Positions 5,757 through 6,980 of a DNA stretch of 6,980 nucleotides are shown here, piece after piece (the stretch's first letter is position 1; each line of letters starts with the position of its first letter). The position numbers and the translations under genes are program-made. Under the pieces are notes generated by a model. It was not told where the DNA came from. It saw only the letters and a program-made list of their open reading frames with translations, and searched no databases. Origin of the DNA: an uncultured Eubacteriales bacterium (GTDB taxonomy: Bacteria; Bacillota; Clostridia; UBA1381; UBA9506); assembly GCA_902478395.1 (NCBI GenBank), contig CABSKZ010000147.1:1-6980 (forward strand), given 5' to 3'.

Positions 5757-6980
5757 TCAGTTTCCTGAAGCACTCTTTTTATTTCGTCCCGCAAGCTTGT
5801 CTCGGTCGCTCTTTGATAAAATTTTCTTTCGCAGCCGAATGCTCTTCGGCGTAACCTCAACCAATTCGTCGTCCGAGATAAATTCCAGGCAATGCTCTAA
5901 GCTCATATCCAAAGGCGGAGTCAACTTCACGGTGTCGTCGCTGCCTGACGCCCGCATGTTCGTAATATGTTTCTTTTTACAGACATTTACTGTCAAATCC
6001 TCGTTTTTAGCATTTTCCCCGACGATCTGGCCCTCATAAACCGGAACGCCCGGTCCGATGAACAACCGGCCGCGCGTCTGTGCATTTACCAGACCGTAAG
6101 TCACGCTGTCACCTGATTCCCACGCAATCATAGAACCACGGTCACGGTTTGAAATCTCTCCCTTATATTCCTCAAAACCTTCTAAAATCGTGTTCATGAT
6201 GCCGTTGCCTTTTGTGTCGGTTAAAAATTCACTTCTATAACCAATCAGCCCGCGTGACGGAATTTTAAACTCAATCCGCATATAGCCCTCGCTTGTGGGG
6301 TGCATATTCACCATTTCCGCCTTCCGGGACCCCAGTTTTTCAATGACGTTTCCGGAAAACTCTTCCGGCACGTCAATCACGAGGCGTTCCACCGGCTCTA
6401 AACGTTTGCCGTTCTTCTCTTTAAAAATAACCTGGGGACGGGACACCTGAAATTCATACCCTTGCCGGCGCATGGTTTCAATTAAAATAGAAAGGTGCAG
6501 TTCACCACGGCCCGATACCTTAAAGCAGTCCGCACTGTCCGTTTCCTCTACCTTCAGACTCACGTTTGTTTCCAATTCTTTAAATAACCGGTCGCGGATA
6601 TGGCGGCTTGTGACAAAATCGCCCTCCCGTCCGGCAAACGGGCTGTTATTGACCAAAAAGTTCATCGAAATCGTTGGTTCGTCCACCTCAATAATCGGAA
6701 GTGGGTCGATGCAGTCGGTCGCGCAGAGCGTTTCTCCAATATTGACATCTCCCAGGCCGGATATACTGATGATATCGCCTGCCGAAGCGCTTTGCACCTC
6801 CTGCCGTTTGAGGCCGTCGAACGTGTAAATTCTTCCTACCTTGACATTGGCGGTTGCACCGTCCTTCCGGCAGATGCTTATCGTCTGTCCATAATTGACC
6901 GTGCCGCGTGCGACTTTACCGACCGCGATGCGGCCAATGTATTCATCATAGTCAATATTGGAGACCAGCATCTGAAATGG
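5757..6980 (-). CDS. typA: Ribosome-associated GTPase TypA/BipA, C-terminal part (start outside the window)
   Basis: 407 codons are visible and the frame is open at the window end, so roughly the first 200 residues (the GTPase domain with its G motifs) are missing here, not deleted. The visible part begins PFQMLVSNIDYDEYIGRIAVG, the start of the beta-barrel domain II in this family. Then come the EF-G-like domain with FAGREG (visible residues 115-120) and SGRGELHL (156-163), a domain V-like region with PSRGLIGYR (241-249), and the TypA-specific C-terminal domain with GPGVPVYEGQIVGE (309-322), NMRASGSD (341-348) and TPKSIRLRK (377-385). These last motifs separate TypA from EF-G and LepA. TypA binds the ribosome and acts in ribosome assembly and stress or cold adaptation. 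No clear terminator follows; the next gene has its own promoter. Confidence 0.96.
   Translation of the reverse strand, partial: PFQMLVSNIDYDEYIGRIAVGKVARGTVNYGQTISICRKDGATANVKVGRIYTFDGLKRQEVQSASAGDIISISGLGDVNIGETLCATDCIDPLPIIEVDEPTISMNFLVNNSPFAGREGDFVTSRHIRDRLFKELETNVSLKVEETDSADCFKVSGRGELHLSILIETMRRQGYEFQVSRPQVIFKEKNGKRLEPVERLVIDVPEEFSGNVIEKLGSRKAEMVNMHPTSEGYMRIEFKIPSRGLIGYRSEFLTDTKGNGIMNTILEGFEEYKGEISNRDRGSMIAWESGDSVTYGLVNAQTRGRLFIGPGVPVYEGQIVGENAKNEDLTVNVCKKKHITNMRASGSDDTVKLTPPLDMSLEHCLEFISDDELVEVTPKSIRLRKKILSKSDRDKLAGRNKKSASGN

Noticed and set aside
1..6980. CRISPR arrays, insertion sequences, tRNA or rRNA genes, att sites
   Set aside because: No regularly spaced repeats, transposase-like frames, cloverleaf-like or rRNA-like sequence noticed on either strand.

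Overview
The window holds four complete protein-coding genes and two genes cut by its ends, all read from the minus strand. The proteins (a dgt-dnaG-sigma factor block, an NfnAB-type bifurcating transhydrogenase and TypA), the strong AGGAGG-type ribosome-binding sites and the moderate GC content point to an anaerobic low-to-moderate-GC Firmicute, most likely a member of the Clostridia. This is inference from gene content and sequence style; no species can be named.

In transcription order (high to low coordinates): (1) the C-terminal two thirds of the ribosome-associated GTPase TypA/BipA (5757-6980, start outside the window); (2) a 194-bp gap with a near-consensus sigma-A-type promoter (5660-5688) and a leader containing a strong stem-loop (5594-5628); (3) nfnA (4714-5562) and nfnB (3324-4721), overlapping by 8 nt, encoding the two subunits of an NADH-dependent reduced ferredoxin:NADP+ oxidoreductase; (4) a rho-independent terminator (3202-3245); (5) a second promoter (3114-3141) followed by dgt (2060-3061), an HD-domain dNTP triphosphohydrolase; (6) a 236-bp non-coding stretch (1824-2059) with a perfect 9-bp inverted repeat; (7) dnaG (45-1823), the DNA primase, starting with TTG; and (8) the first 14 codons of the next gene (1-43), most probably rpoD.

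The layout gives two functional blocks. Block one is redox metabolism: NfnAB couples NADH, ferredoxin and NADP(H) pools and supplies NADPH for biosynthesis. Block two is a macromolecular-synthesis cluster: dNTP hydrolysis (Dgt), primer synthesis (DnaG) and, probably, the principal sigma factor, apparently read from the dgt promoter, since no terminator was seen between dgt and dnaG.

Nothing here looks like an undescribed system. The coding genes are conserved housekeeping genes with intact motifs. The parts worth a second look are non-coding: the nfn leader stem-loop and the unusually long dgt-dnaG spacer.
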